This document shows, piece after piece, positions 34,222-46,904 of a DNA stretch of 64,000 nucleotides. Each line of letters begins with the position of its first letter. Positions within the stretch are counted from its first letter, which is position 1. Made by a program: the position numbers and the translations under genes. The notes below the pieces were generated by a model. The model had not been told where the DNA came from, ran no database searches, and worked only from the letters and a program-made list of their open reading frames with translations. Source of the stretch: Cyrtodaria siliqua. Lineage: Eukaryota > Mollusca > Bivalvia > Adapedonta > Hiatellidae. The stretch covers positions 248,001-312,000 of the forward strand of contig JAWPHD010001291.1 in assembly GCA_037043455.1 (NCBI GenBank), read 5' to 3'.

Positions 34222-34345
34222 AGTCCCACGGGGAGCTTGACTTGTCATGGGAAAGTGTTGATTCTTAAGGATGGTTGGAGGTATACAGGTTCTACTCTGG
34301 AAAGATTAGGTCGTCTGCCTCTACCATAAACAAATCGACTGTCAT
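34222..34345 (+). mobile_element. SINE 3' fragment (GGGAGCTTGACTTG family)
   Basis: GTCCCACGGGGAGCTTGACT, AAGTGTTGATTCTTAAGGAT and CGACTGTCATATATGGC match the body of the 11940-12150 SINE without its tRNA head. Confidence 0.75.
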
Positions 34346-34392
34346 ATATGGCTCAAATTAACTTGGCTATTATTTTTGCCAGGCCTTTTTTT

Positions 34393-34596
34393 AGTGGCAG
34401 GAAAACAATAAATGTGACTTCAGCATAAATGGAGTGCCACAATAGAATTTGCAGCAACAATGGGTTCTAGGCCCATTCTCCATATTTTATCTCGATGTAA
34501 ATGGAGGATGAGCCTGGCATGTTCATTCCTGTTTGGCGCCATATAACCTTTCATGTGTTGGTGTGCCTTAAAATCCAATTCAATTCAATTCAATTC
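34393..34596 (+). mobile_element. SINE-like repeat with (AATTC)n tail
   Basis: Contains GGTTCTAGGCCCATT, CCATATTTTATCTCGATGTA, GTTCATTCCTG and the tail GGCGCCATATAACC, TGTTGGTGTG, then AATTCAATTCAATTC. It is the inverted partner of 36536-36747. Confidence 0.75.
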
Positions 34597-35055
34597 GTAA
34601 AAATTACGTCAAGCTTTTATCTGATATGCAACAATTCCTGGATTATTATCAATATTTGTGTCTGCAGTAGACCACTAAAAGAAGAGCTCAATTGGTCTTT
34701 TAAAACAGAGGCTAGGTATACTGAGGCTAGTAGCTTAAATATGATGTTTCTGCATCCATGTTTGGCTTATTTACCAACTTCTTGGATGTCCGTCAAGCAG
34801 AAACTACTTAAGCTGAGACTCATTCGAGGCTGCACTGTCAGAAGATTTTTTGGTGTTTTCTTTTTATCGGTATGTTGGGTGGAGGCGAGAGTGGGGTAAA
34901 ATGTAAATATTTCTTAGTTGTTTGTTTTGTTCATTCTTACACCATACATATGGTGCATGAGGGGTTTGGTCGAGAATAGGGGTGCAGTATCAAATGATTT
35001 TTTTCTCTCTTAAAATATAACAACAAATTTCAAAAAAAAAGAAAAGGAGTACAGG

Positions 35056-35395
35056 TTTTTGTGTTTTTAGTCTTGTGCCATGATCATGGTTCATACTACT
35101 CACCTCAATCTCCAGCACCTCTCAACCCACCACCCACCCACCAACCATCAGCATGTTTTTGTGTTTTTAGTCTTGTGCCATGATCATGGTTCATACTACG
35201 CACCTCAATCTCCAGCACCTCTCAACCCACCACCCACCCACCCACCATCAGCATGTTTTTGTGTTTTTAGTCTTGTGCCAGGATCATGGTTCATACTACT
35301 CATCTCAATCTCCAGCACCTCTCAACCCACCACCCACCCACCCACCTACCAATCCACCCACCCACCTACCCAATCCACCCACCATCAGCTAGTTG
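35056..35395. repeat. 100-bp tandem repeat, three units and a part
   Basis: GTTTTTGTGTTTTTAGTCTT recurs at about 35058, 35155 and 35255. Each unit contains GGTTCATACTAC and ends in a CCCACCCACC run. Confidence 0.9.
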
Positions 35396-36535
35396 TGAAA
35401 ACAATGGTTTTACTTGTTTTCTTCAACATTATATAAATTGTACAGTTGTCTGTGTTGTTGATATTATTTATAGGCATATAGTGCATAGCTCTGCATCTAT
35501 CTCTTATCAACAACCCGCTCACCCTCGAAATAATACTTTGTACATTTCACAAGTTTTTTCTTTATTTATATTGTTTATGGGTACACAGGGCATACATTTT
35601 CCCATGGCAGTCGTCACCCCACCACCTTCTAGCCTCTCACCAGACCCTCCCCACTCCCCAAGCCTCACCCTAACCTCTCCCTCCCCCAGCTCACCCCAAA
35701 AATCGACCCTCACCCTTATTTCTTTTCTTTAAATTTTCTCTTTTTCATCTGTTAATATTGCTCATGGATATAGCTCTGCTATTTCTTTATAGATTGCTTG
35801 TATGAAGAGAAATTCTGTTTTCTCTGTATATCAGGTGTATAATTTGTTGTTGAAAAAGCGAATAGTCGAGCTGCGCTTTTCTCGGAAGCTCTTGTTATAT
35901 ATGTTTGTGAAGAGTTATGCAAATAAATTGTTATCACATGCATGGCTTGTTGTCTTTTTCTTACTAGCTTATGGGATGGCGGGTTGTGAGTTGTCAGTCG
36001 TGCGTCGTCGTCCAATACTTTTACCTCGTTAAGACAATAGGGACTTCGTTTTCCATCTGATCTTTACCAAACTTTACCAAATTGTTAATATCATTGAAAG
36101 CTCGGACAATTTGAAAACCAGTAAAGGCGGAGTTATGAACCTCGATTTAGTTTAAAATGCTATATTTTGCCTCGTTAAGGCGATAGAGCCTTCATTTTTC
36201 ATGTGCAGCAACATAAAGCAAAGAAAATTACTCAAAATGGATACAAAATCCTTTACTGGCCATATAATGCATTACAACACTAGTAGACTTACTTTTCATA
36301 CCTTAGCTGCGAGTTTACCCCTATAATTCAGATATCAGATTCATAAATATTCCATATATGGTAATTTAGAACTGTGATGTCATAGTTCTCAAAATGGTGG
36401 ACCTCCAAATGATTATATCTTCTTTGTTTAAATTATCATCCGATTTTCCTTCACCCTTGACCAAATTTGTCAGAACTTTCAATAATAACGATTGCATGGC
36501 TGTATGCCTACATTCCCTTTAAAACTTCTTTTGAA

Positions 36536-36747
36536 GAATTGAATTGGGGTTTTAAGATGCACCAACACATGAAAGGTTATATGGCGCCTAACAGGAATGA
36601 ACATACCTGGCTCATCCTCCATGTACATCGAGATAAAATATGGAAAATGGGCCTAGAACCTTCTCACACGCAGAACTGCAACTGTAGAGTTGCTGCAAAT
36701 TCTATTGTAGATGCTGGAGCCCATTTATTGTTTTTCTGCCATTGCTC
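36536..36747 (-). mobile_element. SINE-like repeat, inverted copy
   Basis: On the minus strand it reads the same body and tail as 34393-34596 (TTCTAGGCCCATTTTCCATA, GGCGCCATATAACC, AATTCAATTC). Confidence 0.75.
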
Positions 36748-36779
36748 TAGTGATTTGAGCGAGAAATGCAGGGGTCATG

Positions 36780-37200
36780 ATGAAGACCTTTAATGAGCAT
36801 GAACAAAAAAAAATATGATAAAATGAACATTAATATGGGGAGTTCTACCCCCTCTGCCTACCCATCCAAATGGGATCTGCAGTGGCCCTATTCTTTGCCC
36901 CAGAACCAAACGGGGCCCCCGGAACCACAAGGGGCTTTTTTTTAAGAGCTGACCAAGCCTTCCTCCGTTGCATTTTGCTCTTCTAACTGCCTTCTAAGAT
37001 CTGACCAATGGTGGATCCATTTTCCTTCCCGGAATAATTAGTAATTAGTTTCTGAGGAACATGTTTATCAACGAGAGCATAATAAACTTCATTAAAAGCT
37101 ATCCAATTTTCATCTGGAGGTGTTGCACCTTATATACCTCTCATAAACAAGACTACATCAAACCGGGTTTGCTACTTTTCTCTCTTGCTTGTAATTTTAT
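36780..37200. other. No feature supported
   Basis: Mixed composition with C-rich and AT-rich pieces. No coding frame with recognisable character. Confidence 0.4.
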
Positions 37201-37890
37201 TCTGCACGACAACTCCAAAAGTATGAGACCTACCCTCATGAAACTTCATAGGTACATTGCACTAGGTGAGAGGAGGAACCCTATTGTTTTTGGGCCATTA
37301 TGTCAAAGGTCAAGGTCATGGTGACCTTATGTGAAAATATACATACCGCACGATAACTGCAAAAGTGTGGGACCCACCCTCATGAAACGTCATAGGTACA
37401 TTGCCCTAGGCGAGAGGTGGAGCCCTATTGCTTTCGGTGCCAGTAGGTCAAAGGTCAAGGTCACAGTGACTTTATATGGAAATATGCCTTCCACACAATA
37501 ACTGCAAAACCGTAACACCTACACTCATAAAACTTCATAGATGCATTTTAGTTGAGAGGAGGTACTCTATTGGTTTTGGGGCCAGTAGGTCAATGGTCAA
37601 GGCCACAGTGACCTTATACGGAATCATGCATTCCGCACAATAAATTCAAACCATAACACCTACACTCATAAAACTTCATAGTACATTGCCCTAAAGGAGG
37701 AACTATTGTTTTGGGGGCCAGTAGGCCGTGACCTTATATAGGCATTCCTCGCGATAACTTCGAAACTATAACGCCCACACTCAAAAAATATTATATAAAT
37801 TGATTTTGAGTCATTTGGTCAAAGGTCAAGGTCACCGTGAAATTATATTGAAATAGGCATTTCGTGCGATAACTTCAAAACATTTGTCTA
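37200..37890 (+). repeat. Tandem repeat, about 115-125 bp, with AGGTCA inverted motifs
   Basis: Five or six diverged units contain ACTCATGAAACTTCATAGG, GAGAGGAGG, CAAAGGTCAAGGTCA and a TTATATGGAAATA piece. At 37313-37327 the unit reads AGGTCATGGTGACCT, a perfect IR3 of AGGTCA, which is the consensus estrogen response element. Later units carry near versions (AGGTCACAGTGACTT, AGGCCACAGTGACCT). A further two or three units lie at 45770-46090. Confidence 0.85.
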
Positions 37891-38561
37891 TTCACACTTT
37901 GTGTTTATGTGTGTGTGGTCGTGTCTCTTCGCTCTTAAAGAGTTCGATCAGTGCTGTTGGGCAGTGGACTTATAGACTGATAAGATAAATAAGAAAAGTT
38001 TTATTACAGGGTTAAAAATTTAAAGGATTATAGTGATAAAAACTGTAAGGGTTACAGTGATTCTAGTGAAATATCGCGAGCTGTGAATTGTGAACTTGTG
38101 GAATAAAACTAGTGAACAATGTTGGAAACATAATAGGACTATATAAGTGTAATACGTGTATCAAGTACCAGACAACAGTGATACAGAAAACCAGTAAAAG
38201 CATGAAAGTGTATGGTATGGTTTGATACACAGATATAACTTGAGCAAAAACTCGAGAGATACATCAAATCAAACCACCGATTATAACAAATTAACCATTT
38301 GCTAACCACATAGTAAACCAGTAGAAGACAATAATTGGTCTGAGATAAGTAGAAAATAAGTAAGCAGGTCAAAGTAGGTCAAGGTCAAATAAAATAAGTC
38401 AAATCGGTCAGCAAGTAGGTCAAATTTAAGTCAGTTAAACTAGGTCAAGCCGATCAGTAAGTAGGTCAAAGCACATAAAACTGACATTAGTATATACGAG
38501 GGAAAGCAGTAAATAGGTAATAGCAGATCAATATATATCGCAGTAAACAAGAGAAAATAGA

Positions 38562-39312
38562 ATGGAAAAGATAGATAAACCAACCTATGCGGACGTTCTA
38601 GTAGAGAACGATAGGTGAAGGCCACCCAAACTAGGGCCGGACTAGGTAAAATAGGCAAAGGGGCCTTCAGCACAAGGACGCCACTAATGGCAAGTACGCC
38701 AAACCTAACCACGTTAGGCAAGATAGGCATCAAACGGGATAGAAGCCTAGATAGTAGTAACAATAGCATGGGAAGCATTGGGAGCCCAGTAAACAACGCC
38801 CAATACATAGAGGTAGGAGATAGTAGTTTTGAGGAGAGTAGGGTAGATAGGGATGCTAATCTCGTACAGAATAGGGTTGATCAATCGGTGGCGCAACTGG
38901 TAGAGTTCCCGGATAGGTTTGACACGATAGTGGTGGGTGGGGTGGGGGCCTATTTAGCCAGTAGTATCCAGTCCAACACAGGAAACAGCTGGTGACAAGG
39001 GGGAGGGTTCAGAGAGTAATGATAAGGAAAGGGGTGGCAAACAAAAACAACAACAACTGCCAAATGTTTGCACATGTAACCAAAAAATGCAAAAAAATCA
39101 CATGCAACTGCCCTTCTTATGCGGGCCCCCATACAGCTACTACTTGTATCAATAAGCAGCACAAACACTGTGCAAACTGTAGGAACCAGCACAGTGCTGC
39201 CTACAAGGGATGTCCTGCTTACCAAACATATATCAAGGACATAAAAGCTAGAAACAGCAAAATGCAAGAAACACATAATGCAAATAGAAAAGCAGCTGGG
39301 TTTGAACCTTAG
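38562..39312 (+). pseudogene. LINE ORF1 (gag-like, CCHC)
   Basis: Opens MEKIDKPTYADVLVENDR, then a stop; the frame resumes from 38615 with polar sequence to 38995, and from 38992 in another frame. The last part holds CNCPSYAGPHTATTC and CANCRNQHSAAYKGCPAY, the paired zinc-knuckle pattern of ORF1 in RNase H-type LINEs. Two frame breaks. Confidence 0.8.
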
Positions 39313-39850
39313 CAAAAAGGCCGCACCCAAGCACACGCCCCAAGTCAACACCCAACGCTCCTATAAGGAAGTAAACGTTAATACTGAGGTTAAAGTGGCT
39401 CTCCGCAAAATCCTACCCCCAAAAAAAAGACCGATCTGTCGGAAGAACAGATAGAAATTCTCCTGAATGAAATAGAAGGTGACGTCACAGAGACAACACC
39501 TGGACAACAGTCACATCAAACCTTAGATAGGCCCAAAGCTGTTCCCCATTACAATAGGCAAAACCATGGTCCGAGGTACTCCCACCAATATCACAACAGA
39601 CCCGTATTTGCCAGACAAGCCCAACAAATAAGGGGTCCAATGGCTCCCCAACCACACCGGGGACCAATGGGCAACCATCCATTCACGGGTCCCATCTTGC
39701 CAGGACTCTACTTGTGGCAGAGGTATGAAGTAGTAGTGAAAACATAAATCAATGCTGTCAAGTTTTAATAAGTAATAAACCAAGATAACTAGGTTGAAAT
39801 TGAAGGGTCCAAACAAAAAATGAACTTTAATAAAAACGGCCTAGTTATCA

Positions 39851-40623
39851 TTGAACACACGTGGATTAAGTGGCCATGAAGCAACCAAAAAGATTGAACT
39901 TCAAAACCTTTTTGATAACACAAGTCTAAATCCTGATATATTGTGTCTGCAGGAAACGCATTTAAAAAACACAATAATTCCATTAAATGGGTACCAAACA
40001 CCGGTTAACACATCCAGGCCCGGCAACGAAAAAGGAGGGTGTGTGGCTATCTATGTTAGAAACGGGGTTACATTCATAGAATATAAAATAAAAAAACATA
40101 GGCAAAATGGAAATCAATGGTATAACTGTTTTTGGGTCCAAACGCAATATTAGAATAATTAACTGTTACGTACCAGCAACAGAACACAATACTGAGCAAA
40201 ACTTGCAAACTATATTTAAAAATACGAATAAAACTACAAAAATGTTAGGTGATTTCAATCTCAAACACCCTACACGGAATCCACCGGGTGATTAAGATGT
40301 GATAACGAGGCTGAATTACTAAATAATGAATGAAAAACATCGTTTGGTATTAATGAATAACGATCAGGTTACAATATTGGGGGAACGGAGGCCACACAGA
40401 TTCTGCACTAGATCTGTGTCTTATGTCGGCAGATCTAACTTATGTCGGCAGATCTAGCCCATAAAGCAAACCTTGCTATAGTAGACAATACAATAGGCAG
40501 TGAACACTTCCCTATAGTAGTTAAATTAAACTTTACTGCAGAATACGAACCCATTAAAACGCAAGCAAACTGGAGATTAAATAAAGCCGATTGGACCCAG
40601 TTTAGGCAGATCTGCAAAGACAA
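39851..40623 (+). pseudogene. LINE ORF2, APE endonuclease domain
   Basis: NTRGLSGHEATKK, DILCLQETHL (catalytic Glu), GGCVAIYVRNGV, then in a second frame MLGDFNLKHP, and in a third TIGSEHFPIVV correspond in order to the endonuclease motifs. It nicks target DNA for target-primed reverse transcription. Frame changes near 40130 and 40300-40440. Confidence 0.8.
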
Positions 40624-42400
40624 ATTTCAATTTCAATTTGACAATGAAGACCTCGAGGGAAATCATGAAAAAAATATTACAGAAGAAACTAAGATCAAAA
40701 ATACTAAGAAAATATGTCCATGTTGGACAGAACAATGCAAAATAAGTATTAAACCTAGAGAGAAAACTAGGAAAGGTTATGCCAAAAACAAATGCCCGGA
40801 AATATAAACAAATACGAAGCGAAACAAAAGAAACAATTAATAAGGCAAAAACTAACTGCTGGCAAAAATTCATTTCTAAGAGTAACCATAGAACTAAATC
40901 AAAAGACATTTGGGATGTAAACTGATTTAGTGGGGAACCAGCACAAACAATGCCAACGCTAATACAAGGAACTAAGTTTATATATAACGATAAGGAGAAA
41001 GCTAATACGCTAGCAAAACATTATCAGAAAGTAAGTAGCAATGTGGAACACAAACAAGAATTCCTAATAATAAAAGAATCAATGGAAAACATTCTTGATA
41101 ATAAAATGCAAATACAAGGTAGCCATATAGAAATAGAATACAATAAAGAAGTTACTCTCTTTGAACTAGAACAACCATTGCAAAATTGCAAAAATACATC
41201 CCCTGGTGAAGATCTAGTACATTATGACATGATTAAACAACTACCAGCAAATGCAAATTAAAACTATTAGAACTATATAACCATTCCTGGGCAAATGCAA
41301 TATCGCCAGAAAGATGGACTGAATCTGTTATAATACCAATATTGAAAATAGGCAAAGATAAACACCTCCCAACCTCCTATAGACCAATAACGCTAACTCC
41401 AGTACTATCAAAGGTTATGCAAAAAATGGTAAAACCAAGGTTAGTCAATTACGCGGAGAAAAATAATCTAATTTCTAAATATCAATCCGGTTGTAGAACT
41501 AACAGATCATGTGAGGATCACCGTATAAGATTATAATTAGATTGTAGGAAAGCGCAAATGAATAAAGGCTATTTACTTGATATCATTTTTTGATCTAAGC
41601 AACGCGTTTGATAAACATTGGAACAAAGTGGCCCTGGTACAGCTATATAAAATAGGTATAAAAGGTAGAATGCTCAAATGGTTGGCAAATTTCCTAGACG
41701 ACAGAAAAATAAAAGTTAGAAGCAATGGTACCGTATCGTCTTATCCCCAATTATATTCTGAAAACTTTATGAATACCCTAGAAAAAGCTATCAAATCTTG
41801 CAATATAACGAAAACAAACATTAAGGACCATACTCAACTCTCGCAATTTGTAGATGACGGGGGAATGTGGTTGACGCCTAGAAGTCCGATTAAACGTATT
41901 CAAATGGGCCAGGAAATGCTAAAAGTGATAGAGGATTGTGATAAAGTGGGGACGTCGTTAAAGTGGGGACACGATAAACCCAGACAAAACACAAGTACTA
42001 TTGGTATCAAAAGAAGCGAGCGACAGCAACATTTCCCCACATTAACATTATGCAATAAACACTTAGAATACGCGCCTTATGCTTAATGTCCTGCCTGCAT
42101 TTCGATAGGCTCCTGACGTTGGGAAAACATATAGAATACGTAATCAATAAATGTAATAAGGATTTAAACTTAATGAGAATGCTAACAGGTACAGACTATG
42201 GTGCTGACAAAAGGTCCTTACTCTTACTATATAAAGCACTAATACTAAGCAAAATTAATTACGGGAGTATTGCAGAACACAAACTCGCATCGGCCTCAAC
42301 ACAAACTCAAAAAACTACATGTTATTCAAAACAAAGCGCTGCGAATAGCAACAGGGGCATATAAGGGAAAAACAAACTGCTGTTCTAGTAATATGCTAAA
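40624..42400 (+). pseudogene. LINE ORF2, reverse transcriptase domain
   Basis: SYRPITLTPVLSKVMQKMV, ISKYQSGCRTNRSCEDH, ISFFDLSNAFDKHWNKVAL (first catalytic Asp), KWLANFLDDRKIKVRSNG and QFVDDGG (the xADD-equivalent catalytic pair) are visible in order over several frames. The stretch before FVDD looks shortened: the usual GxPQGxxLSPxLF block has been reduced to SSYPQLYSENF. Confidence 0.82.
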
Positions 42401-42660
42401 ATATTGGGCGCGAACAAATAGGCCAGGAGATAAATTACCTGAAAATGGCCTAATTTCCGAGGTATGGATATTTGAGTATAAAAAAGGCAAAACGCGAGTA
42501 AACTTGCCATATACGCAAACGGTCCAAGTATTTATACTGACAAAATATACAAGATGTACGAATTCTCAAGAACCAATATTCCCGTCAATGGTAAATACGC
42601 AAACTATTAAGCCGTGTTTTGACCTGCAACAGTTAATAAATAAAAAAACAACGCTAACAG

Positions 42661-43598
42661 ATGAGGCTAAGAGAATTACCGATGAACATAATTATAGAGA
42701 ACAACTACTCCGATTTCACCAAAATATTTACCAATGGTAGCAAAGACCCAGAAAAAAACCTAGCTGGATCAGGCGTAGTAATATATAGTCCGGACAACAA
42801 AATAATCAATAGGTTAAAAATTAAACTAGGTTATAGGTTATCAGTATATATACAACGGAACATTCAGCATAATATGCTGCAATTACATGGGTAAACATGA
42901 CTAACACCAAGACAGTAGTAATTCTAAGTGACAGCCTCAGTGCACTCCAATCAATAGCTAAGGGAAGGTCCCACACGAGGCTAGATCTAATATTAAAAAG
43001 TATGTATGCCATCAAAAAAGCAGCAAATAATAATATAACAATTAATATGACGTGGATCCCAAGTCATTTAGGAATTATGGGCAATGAAGCAGTGGACCTT
43101 ATAGTAAAACAGGGCTCCATAAAAGGAAGTGTTATACCTCTTAAACCCGGAGTAAATGAAGTCTATAGTATTATAAAAAGCAATATCAAACAAGAATGGT
43201 TCAAAATATGGAAGAATATTAAAACGCAAAGAATAGATTTACATCCGCATACGCCATCGAAAATAGAACAATACAATGATAATAGACTCTTAGACGCAAT
43301 AGACTCGCGGCTTAGGTTACGGCGCACCATAATATGTTCGGAAAGATACGATAACTTAAGGGACAGAAACTGCAATGCTTGTGAGCAGCCAGAAACGTTT
43401 GAACACATTTTCTTTGACCCAACGCAATTATGTCCGCGCTATAAGGAACAGCGAAGCGAGTTGCAATCAGAAATTCTAGAACTGGGTCTATCAGTAATTG
43501 ACAAAAAAAACACCACTATTATTTCCTATCGTCTGTTCTGGAGAAGACAAGGATATCAGTCTTCAAATTTATCAAAAACTCAAAGTTGGATACAATAA
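42661..43598 (+). pseudogene. LINE ORF2, RNase H and C-terminal zinc motif
   Basis: IFTNGSKD stands where RNase H has TDGS, so the first catalytic Asp is Asn. Then VVILSDSLSALQSI, WIPSHLGIMGNEAVDLIVKQ and, further on, CNACEQPETFEHIF with a later LCPRY. Frame break between 42894 and 42897. The order and motifs are standard for RNase H-bearing LINEs. Confidence 0.82.
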
Positions 43599-43950
43599 TA
43601 TAAACAGTAAAGTCACGGCAATTTGCCACATTGTAAGTATGTCAAATGACATGAACATAACACACATTATCATGCAGAGTGTGTATGTCAGGTGAGTCAC
43701 ATATGTTTATAAACATAGTGGCAAATGATTATTGACAAGGTCACTGCCTGTTAAGTCATTAGCTTATATAGTATATCATAAGATAGGTCTACATGTTTAC
43801 AAACATAGTACCAAAGGGTGAATGATTGGGCATATGTGTATGTGTCCATGGGTTGGTTGCCACTCTTCTTGTCTCTCGGTATAAGGCTGGAGGCCAGTTT
43901 AACTCTCAGGCAACCAGGGCTTTGCTCCGTGGGCGCTGGGTAAGGGAAGC

Positions 43951-44070
43951 GAGGGCAATGAAGCTGTGGACCGTATAGCAAAACAGGTTAGCGAGATGGG
44001 AATAAGTATATGTAGGTTTAGGGAGAGCAGACTCGGAAACAGGGAGCTACATTATAAAATATGGCAACCA
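43951..44070 (+). pseudogene. RNase H fragment of a second, related LINE
   Basis: EGNEAVDRIAKQVSEMG matches IMGNEAVDLIVKQG of the neighbouring LINE; the frame continues to LHYKIWQP and a stop. Only this part of the domain is recognisable. Confidence 0.7.
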
Positions 44071-44890
44071 TAACGGACAGTCATATGTAAACTCGAGCGT
44101 ATTATTGAGATTCAATGTAACAACATGGTAACATAGTAGAGAGGCCATGCACAATGTATATAGTGGCACAGTGCGCCCAGCAGCTTATTAACAAACTAAT
44201 GGGAACAGAGTGTATATACTTTATATTAAAGTATAAATAAGTATAATAAGATATGGATAGAGGATATATATATTAAGCAGACTAAACACTAATAGACATG
44301 CAATCCCGACGCTGAGCCACCGTATTGCCAAATCTACTACTAACTGACCAGCAACTTAAACTGCGCAGTCTCTCCGTTGTCACAAACGCAACATAACGTT
44401 GTATGTTGCGGACAATGGGGCACGCAAGTGTACTATCTATGGACAGAAAGACTAAAGGGTGGACCCATGTGGGGGTACAGCGACGAGCGAGATAAGTAGA
44501 GTAGATAGAGCTGACATATGTAGATAATGAACTAAGCATACAAGAAGATAGTGTAATGAATATGAAGTAGATAGATTCTAGGTTATTAAGGAAAATATAC
44601 CAAAATAAGCAATGCATACATTAAAATGTGCTGTTTGTCGGTTCATCCCCGTGCTGCATGTCGGTTAATCGCCGAGAGTGGTGCCCCTTCAAAGCGTTAA
44701 TAAAAACATAGCAAACATTGGTTGACTCTTGATGCTGGGCTCCATCCGCACATATTTCTGTGGTACAACGATAACGGATGGGCACAAGTGATCTTCTTTG
44801 AACAAAGCTCAGACGGCGCCGCGGCATATTGACCAACCAACCTTATTGCAACTGTAAATAAACCTTGATAAATTAATGTTTTATATAAAT
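44071..44890 (+). mobile_element. Probable LINE remnant and 3' tail
   Basis: It follows the RNase H fragment. GC content is higher than the surroundings, with short LINE-like peptide stretches, then an A-rich end (AATAAAGGCTAATTGCCC, AAATAAAA). Its limits are uncertain. Confidence 0.4.
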
Positions 44891-45017
44891 GCTATTTACC
44901 AATAAAGGCTAATTGCCCAAAAAATAAAAATGTAAATAAAATTCTAATCTGGGACCGTTATATCTGTGTGTCTATAAACCAGCAAAAGGTATGGTCTATC
45001 AATAATAGGTTAGTACA

Positions 45018-45413
45018 ATGTATCTAGATGTCTTGAAGAGGGAAGCCGGTCCATCAACGCCGTCTGATCCATCGCTAGCCGAGGGACCAGAAGACGAAGA
45101 TCAACGACCTACCTACGTTAGCGCGCTCAACGGCCCAGGGGTAGAAGTTGTCACAAACCTCAAGTGGGTGGCACACATGCACCTGGGCATCTTCAAGAAC
45201 CATCAAATCAACAACGCATTCGAGATTCAACCTTCAAGACGGCATCTCCCCGGGAAATTCCCTCCTGCAAAGCTCCAAGCTTATCCCAAGTCGATCCAAA
45301 CGGACCATGTCCACAATAACCAGGTCTCGTGCCCCGAGGCATCAATCCCATATATACACACATACAATACAATATACACCTTTGGTATGCAACTGCTGAC
45401 ACTCGAAGTTTAA
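45018..45413 (+). CDS. Unrecognised ORF of 131 codons
   Basis: Polar, low-complexity start (KREAGPSTPSDPSLAEGPED) followed by RPTYVSALNGPG, which loosely resembles the PTYADVL opening of the LINE ORF1 at 38562. No clear promoter or splice sites. It may be an ORF1 remnant of another LINE or chance. Confidence 0.2.
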   Translation: MYLDVLKREAGPSTPSDPSLAEGPEDEDQRPTYVSALNGPGVEVVTNLKWVAHMHLGIFKNHQINNAFEIQPSRRHLPGKFPPAKLQAYPKSIQTDHVHNNQVSCPEASIPYIHTYNTIYTFGMQLLTLEV

Positions 45414-45769
45414 TAGCCACAGCTCCGTAACAGTATCCCACATCGCCCCAAGGGCCACCAACCCGACCATCCTTATATAACAAGTAATGCAGTTGCGGAC
45501 CCGAGGATACGCACCACCAGTTATAAAAACCAGCATAAAAACCACTAAAATCACCCATAAACATAGCACGCGAAATTAGGTTAAATTAACCGCCAGTGCT
45601 ATGCTCAAATATTTGGCACACGATTCAGATACTTTGGTCGACTCTGAGGCGGAGTCATTCAAATTCAAAATTCAAAATTCACATATATTTAGTCCAAACA
45701 TAATGCCGAGCCAACGGGGGATTCTTCCCGGGGGCTCATATGGTAAAGGGACTATAAAACTTAGAAATC

Positions 45770-46090
45770 ATCATCATCAACTTCAAAACAATAACACCTA
45801 CACTCTTGAAACTTCATACATGCCCTTGGTGAGAGAAAGTATCGTATTTCAGTGGGGTTAGCAGGTCAATGGTCAAGGTCGCTATGACCTTATGTGGTAA
45901 TATGCATTCCGCGCAATAACATCAAAACCATAGCCCCCAATCCACCCCACCCCTTATTGAAATTGACGTTGGCAAGAGAATGAACCTTATTGTCTTTGGG
46001 GTCAGTAGGCTAAATGTCACCATGACCTCATATGGAAATACACATTCCGCCAAATAACTGCGAAACCACAACACTCACACTCATGATGTG
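45770..46090 (+). repeat. Second array of the 37200 repeat family
   Basis: CACTCTTGAAACTTCATACA, GTCAATGGTCAAGGTCGCTA and TGCATTCCGCGCAATAAC match the units at 37200-37890. Confidence 0.75.
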
Positions 46091-46900
46091 GTCAGAAATG
46101 ATTTAAAAATGAAGGGAGAATGGGTATAGGGTTACCCACTCCCACCCCGCCCCCGTGAGTACGTTGGGAAATGGCCACGCTACGCCCCTGGTATCACATA
46201 TAAGAGGAAACATAAACGCTTTCTGGTATCCTTCTACTAATAGGCCATGAGCCATAATTTTTTTTGTTACCATCTCGAGGGACAATTTTTCTAGTACGGA
46301 AAGACAGTTGTGGATAACGCTTCCGAGTGCTTCGTCAAACGTTGATAAGCATATTCTGCCTTTCACCATGTTTACACATCACATATTGAATACACCCACG
46401 AATAAAATCACAAAGTAGACCACTACATTTTCAACTCATGACAAAATAAAAAGAAGAATGCATTTTATGGTTCAACTGTTTATTTTTAGGTGTTTGTAAT
46501 ACAAATTTGCAGTAGCACCTGTATGCCAGACAGCTTTTAGAGTAAACATCTGTAAATTTAACCGTGGGCACTAAATTTGAGCTATCCCGATGTACTGGGT
46601 ACCGATCCTTATCTGGAACCGTTTAAAATTTGTTATATTGTAAGCTACATTGTCATATTAAGTTATATTATTTAAATGAGATAATATGTACTGAGTATTT
46701 ATTATCCCAAAGCCTTAATTGCCAAATTTTTCAAAACAGCAATGAGCTGGGCATATTTAAGGCTTGCAGGCATATTGCAACTCGACATACAGGAACTTGA
46801 TTATATAACTTGCTAGATAAGAGTGACCGATGTGAACCCAGCTTTTTGGATATAACCCGAATGACGGATTAACATGTTAGCTGTATGTATTTTATTGCTT
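46091..46900. other. Nothing supported
   Basis: The short minus-strand frame at 46103-46369 has no recognisable features. The rest is AT-rich. Confidence 0.4.
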
Positions 46901-46904
46901 GAGC

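Larger units (their letters stand above)
37920..43620 (+). mobile_element. Decayed LINE (RNase H-bearing, I/Nimb/Jockey-like)
   Basis: Gag-like ORF1 with CCHC fingers is followed by ORF2 with APE endonuclease, reverse transcriptase, RNase H and a C-terminal zinc motif, all on the plus strand. ORF2 is broken into at least seven frame-shifted segments, so the copy is dead. RNase H after RT points to I, Nimb, R1 or related clades; I cannot place it exactly. The 5' part (37920-38560) is a non-coding leader rich in TAGGTCAA. Confidence 0.85.

Noticed and set aside
35286..35732. Pro/Ser/Thr-rich plus-strand protein
   Set aside because: A chance frame over the C-rich ends of a 100-bp tandem repeat and a pyrimidine tract.
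38440..38808. Hydrophobic minus-strand protein with Leu runs
   Set aside because: Antisense of the LINE ORF1 region; no independent support.
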